In this document: in pieces, positions 61,709-64,000 of the stretch
Layout: every line of letters begins with the position of its first letter
Numbering within the stretch: position 1 is the first letter of the stretch
Assembly: GCA_964412555.1 (NCBI GenBank)
Contig: CAYPPG010000035.1
Span: 1-64,000 of the forward strand
DNA length: 64,000 nucleotides
Direction: 5' to 3'
Origin: CAYPPG01 sp964412555
GTDB taxonomy: Bacteria; Hinthialibacterota; Hinthialibacteria; Hinthialibacterales; Hinthialibacteraceae
Program-made: the position numbers and the translations under genes
The notes under the pieces: model-generated
What the model was told of the DNA's origin: nothing
Databases searched by the model: none
What the model saw: the letters and a program-made list of their open reading frames with translations, nothing else

Positions 61709-61987
61709 ATGAAACTGAACATAAAAGCATTTGCACTTGCATGCGGGCTGTGTTGGGGATTCGGCTTGTTCATTCTAACGTGGTGGATCATTGCATTTGA
61801 AGGCTCGACAGGAACAGTAACTCTGATCGGACGAGTATACCGCGGATTCAACATCAGCCCGTCCGGTAGTGTATTCGGTCTGCTATGGGGATTTTTCGAT
61901 GGTATCATCGGTGGGGCGATTTTTGCATGGTTGTATAATTTCTTGACAGATAAGTTTTCAACATCAAGCAATGAGAATGAGAAATAA
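61709..61987 (+). CDS. Small membrane protein of the 'bacteriophage holin'-annotated type
   Basis: This 92-residue protein follows AAAAGAGGTC. Two transmembrane stretches (LACGLCWGFGLFILTWWIIAF and VFGLLWGFFDGIIGGAIFAWL) flank a short loop with GRVYRGFNISPSGS. Many databases call relatives 'bacteriophage holin', yet they are found widely as single chromosomal genes without lysis genes. No phage gene is near, so a lysis role is unlikely here. Confidence 0.7.
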   Translation: MKLNIKAFALACGLCWGFGLFILTWWIIAFEGSTGTVTLIGRVYRGFNISPSGSVFGLLWGFFDGIIGGAIFAWLYNFLTDKFSTSSNENEK

Positions 61988-61992
61988 TCTAT

Positions 61993-62096
61993 GGGTAACA
62001 AGGGCAAGTTTTATCTGCCCTTGCCTATACTTTATACTCTTTCAATTGTGCCAGCGGGGAAAAAGCAAGGGCAGACTGCTCTTGCTCTTTGTAACC
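61993..62096. repeat. Nested inverted-hairpin element 3
   Basis: The left unit, GGGTAACAAGGGCAAG to TGCCCTTGC, and the right unit, GCAAGGGCAG to TTTGTAACC, are approximate reverse complements over their whole length. Each can also form its own hairpin. The element ends 3 bases before the stop codon of the radical SAM gene. Confidence 0.65.
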
Positions 62097-62099
62097 GGG

Positions 62100-63350
62100 T
62101 CACTTGAAGATCAAATGATAGATTTCCCGGATTCCACTCTTTAGAATGGTCCACCGATCAAAGGGTTGCATTTGCGGGCAGTTTGCGCAGGGAGCGGGGG
62201 GATTGCCTTCAAATAAATCCCGGCGGAGAGACGCCATGAGTGGATGTCCCCTTAATTCCCGGAGATTACCATTTTCCACTTTTCCCAGCCGAACATTGGT
62301 GATATAGCAGCACGGAAACAGTTCACCTCTTCCCTGCACCATGGCATTGCGCCATAAGAAAAAGCAAAAGTAAGACTGTTTCTTTTTTTCCGCTTCCGGC
62401 AAGGACAGACCTGACGTCTTGTCCTTGCTACCCAGCGGTTTCTCTTGCTTCACTTGAGAATCATTGTAAGTTTGTGGCGCAGACCTCTGGTCTGCACGAG
62501 CTATATGCAGACCAGAGGTCTGCATCACAACAGGATTCTCCGATTCTTCTTTCTTCTTTGCATAATCGAGCGATTTCAGAAAAGTCATCGGATCGAGATC
62601 CCAATACGAAAAAACCATCCCCTTCTTTTCGGTCTTTTCCCGAGTTTCCTCAACCACTTTCAGCATTTCCTCCCGGTCTACCGCCATGTTGTGTTTCATT
62701 TGTTCCGACATGAAGACGATGGGATGAACGATGATTTCTCCACAATCCAATTCTTCCGCCAAATCCGGAAAAGAAGGCAGGTCATGCAAATTCTGCCGCA
62801 TGATCCCAAAAGAAAGTTTGATGATCGGCGTGTAGGAATGATACTCTTTTTTAATTCGCTGCAGCCGCTTGATATTTTCAACGATTTTTGGCAATCCTCC
62901 CGGCGGACGCACAATGCGGAACACCTCCTCCGTGGAGGCATCGAGCGATATTCCGATCCCTTTGATCCCGGATACGACCACCTCATGGCAGCGCTTTTCA
63001 TCCAGCAATGTTCCATTGGAAGATAGGCCAACATTGCCGCCAAAGGAGGTAACATAACGAACCTTCTCGAAATAATTCTTATCGATCATGGGTTCGCCCA
63101 GCCCGTATAAATACACGTCTTTCGCCCGTTCGAGATAGGGTTTGCACTCCTCGAAGTACTCCATCCCCAAATGCTCATCAAAGGGAACCAGATTGCCGTC
63201 GCTATCCTCTCTCGGACAGTGGATGCATTTTAAATTACAAAAAGAAGTCGTACCCAACGAAAGCTCGACCGGATAGGCGTGCGGTTTTTCACGAGCGAAG
63301 AGTAAATCGATGTAGGCATGGATTAAATTTTTTAATTTTACTAATTTCAT
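62100..63350 (-). CDS. Radical SAM/SPASM protein with palindromic DNA inserted in its reading frame
   Basis: This 416-residue protein has a radical SAM cluster motif CNLKCIHC near residue 38, then YLYGLGEPMIDK and LSSNGTLL, and a C-terminal SPASM-type region (CFFLWRNAMVQGRGELFPCC and CANCPQMQPF). It most resembles anaerobic-maturase or peptide-modifying SPASM enzymes. Between the core and the SPASM region, about residues 272-322 are encoded by two palindromic elements (62474-62528 and 62398-62428). They add low-similarity sequence (MQTSGLHIARADQRSA and GSKDKTSGLSLPEA) without breaking the frame. The flanking domains look intact, so the insert probably forms a tolerated loop. The substrate is unknown. 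Confidence 0.8.
   Translation of the reverse strand: MKLVKLKNLIHAYIDLLFAREKPHAYPVELSLGTTSFCNLKCIHCPREDSDGNLVPFDEHLGMEYFEECKPYLERAKDVYLYGLGEPMIDKNYFEKVRYVTSFGGNVGLSSNGTLLDEKRCHEVVVSGIKGIGISLDASTEEVFRIVRPPGGLPKIVENIKRLQRIKKEYHSYTPIIKLSFGIMRQNLHDLPSFPDLAEELDCGEIIVHPIVFMSEQMKHNMAVDREEMLKVVEETREKTEKKGMVFSYWDLDPMTFLKSLDYAKKKEESENPVVMQTSGLHIARADQRSAPQTYNDSQVKQEKPLGSKDKTSGLSLPEAEKKKQSYFCFFLWRNAMVQGRGELFPCCYITNVRLGKVENGNLRELRGHPLMASLRRDLFEGNPPAPCANCPQMQPFDRWTILKSGIREIYHLIFK
62398..62428. repeat. Palindrome inside the radical SAM gene, unit 2
   Basis: GCAAGGACA and TGTCCTTGC are perfect arms around a 12-base centre with further AGAC/GTCT pairing. The unit is translated as GSKDKTSGLSLP in the host gene. 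Confidence 0.65.
62474..62528. repeat. Nested inverted-hairpin element 4, inside the radical SAM gene
   Basis: GTGGCGCAGACCTCTGG with TCTGCAC and, after GAGCTAT, ATGCAGACCAGAGG with TCTGCATCAC: the two halves are near-perfect reverse complements, and each half has its own GCAGACC/GGTCTGC hairpin. The architecture is the same as at 18670, 37452 and 61993, with different arm sequence. Confidence 0.75.
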
Positions 63351-63865
63351 AACAATCTTATATCTTTATGATAAAACACCGGATACTGCTAAGAGGGCAA
63401 ATAAACCAAATGCAAGAGCAATGGTATAAATCACCGCTTCCCCAACCGGATTCGGTTTCTGCATTTCCACGAGCGTTTTTCTACAACGAATGCTTGCCGT
63501 CGGTAAATCTTTCGGACATCTATGGCAACCCATCGCATCTCACCTTATCCATGAAACGTTCTTAGTATAGTTCATTATACTCATTCATTCCCTTCAATCA
63601 AATTACACATTGTTCATCGATCAAGAAGTGCAAGAACGTGCCCATAGAATTCACGGCTCAAATAGAGACTACTGCCATTTTCACTTCCAACCGCAAAAAA
63701 AATTTTTTTTATCCATCCAACAATTCACATCATATCTCCTATAAAATCAAGCAGATGCATAACTCATTTCTTTCCTCTTTCCACATTAATTCCCCGATTT
63801 TGCGGCAACTTTCTTAATTAGTAGAGGAAAAACAAAATTTTTTTTATCTCTGAAAGGGAAAACCG
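63351..63865. other. Divergent intergenic region
   Basis: About 515 bases separate the radical SAM gene from the last gene. A 65-codon plus-strand frame at 63368 has no start signal or family. The right part holds the second copy of the 58-base repeat. Confidence 0.4.
63785..63842 (+). repeat. 58-base intergenic repeat, copy 2
   Basis: This matches 772-829 in block order and spacing (ATTAAT, TGCGGCA, TAGTAGAGG, AACAAAATT). It ends 24 bases before the ATG at 63866, so a promoter or leader role is possible. Confidence 0.5.
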
Positions 63866-64000
63866 ATGAATCCAATCGAGAAAGAGGATCAACAGCAATC
63901 GATGACAGCCGCTTTGTTGGATGTCAAGAATCTGGCTCAGCGATGCTTCGAATTGTCGAGTGAGATGGAAAAGGAGAAAGAGCACTTCAGGGAACATGAG
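63866..64000 (+). CDS. Partial gene running off the right edge
   Basis: The ATG at 63866 follows GAAAGGG. The first 45 residues (MNPIEKEDQQQSMTAALLDV, then KNLAQRCFELSSEMEKEKEH) form a polar, coiled-coil-like helix with no signal peptide. The family cannot be named from this fragment. Confidence 0.5.
   Translation, partial: MNPIEKEDQQQSMTAALLDVKNLAQRCFELSSEMEKEKEHFREHE

Noticed and set aside
61709..61987. Prophage remnant suggested by a holin-type protein
   Set aside because: No other phage gene is present, and this protein family is common outside phages.

Overview
The window looks like a chromosomal segment of an uncultured Gram-negative-type bacterium. Evidence for this includes two Tat-type sulfatases, Sec and Tat exported proteins with long Thr/Pro 'TPTPTP' linkers, FG-GAP/ASPIC proteins, isolated pilin-like 'FTLIELLIVVAIIGILAAIAVPNF' proteins, and many heparinase, GH95 and ceramidase-type enzymes. 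That style is typical of candidate phyla such as Sumerlaeota, Hydrogenedentota, Poribacteria or related PVC/FCB lineages. No rRNA or universal marker is present, so the phylum is a guess. I see no tRNA, rRNA, CRISPR array, transposase or integrase.

Layout. 0-1.6 kb: gene-poor debris, including a decayed antitoxin/PIN toxin pair and short palindromes. 1.6-4.8 kb: a secreted C-type lectin/fibro-slime/cohesin-like/dockerin-like protein. 4.8-10.3 kb, minus strand: neutral-ceramidase-like protein, DUF4185-like propeller and heparinase II/III-like lyase. 11-13.4 kb: RluA-type pseudouridine synthase and a membrane-anchored SGNH protein. 13.4-18.5 kb, minus strand: an operon in which two paralogous CBM9-like proteins flank a TPR protein and an FG-GAP/ASPIC protein. 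18.9-27.3 kb: an NTF2-like protein, then a plus-strand catabolic cluster (Tat-exported epimerase, two sulfatases, a GH43-like/GH95 fusion) that reads as a sulfated-fucan or fucose-glycan utilisation locus.

27.3-30.8 kb: an AT-rich AAA ATPase/DUF4276 TOPRIM-type pair that looks like a defence module, wedged at the 3' end of glcF and bracketed by two copies of that gene's end. 31-35.6 kb: a small membrane protein, ruvB, mutS and an orphan basic protein. 35.8-41 kb: a B12-type radical SAM protein, a cluster of palindromes, a protein with a GrpE-like C-terminus, an MNT/HEPN toxin-antitoxin pair, a frameshifted epimerase fragment and a pilin-like protein. 41-51 kb: a membrane spermidine-synthase-like protein, an FmdB-type zinc ribbon, a large propeller-type sensor histidine kinase and a secreted protein with five PPC-like repeats. 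51.4-58.4 kb: a 2353-residue secreted subtilase carrying NHL, PKD-like, fibro-slime and PPC-like modules. 58.6-64 kb: a Phd/VapC pair, orphan secreted and zinc-ribbon proteins, a second pilin-like protein, a holin-annotated-type membrane protein, and a radical SAM/SPASM gene interrupted in frame by palindromic elements. The last gene runs off the end.

How it fits together. Most of the coding capacity is devoted to exported proteins that bind and degrade complex glycans, polypeptides and possibly sphingolipids, with surface-adhesion modules (lectin, fibro-slime, PPC, CBM9-like) reused between proteins. Two features seem most worth pursuing. One is the ATPase/DUF4276 module with its duplicated glcF 3' end. 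The other is a dispersed family of 'hairpin - spacer - inverted hairpin' elements, one of which sits inside an intact radical SAM reading frame.
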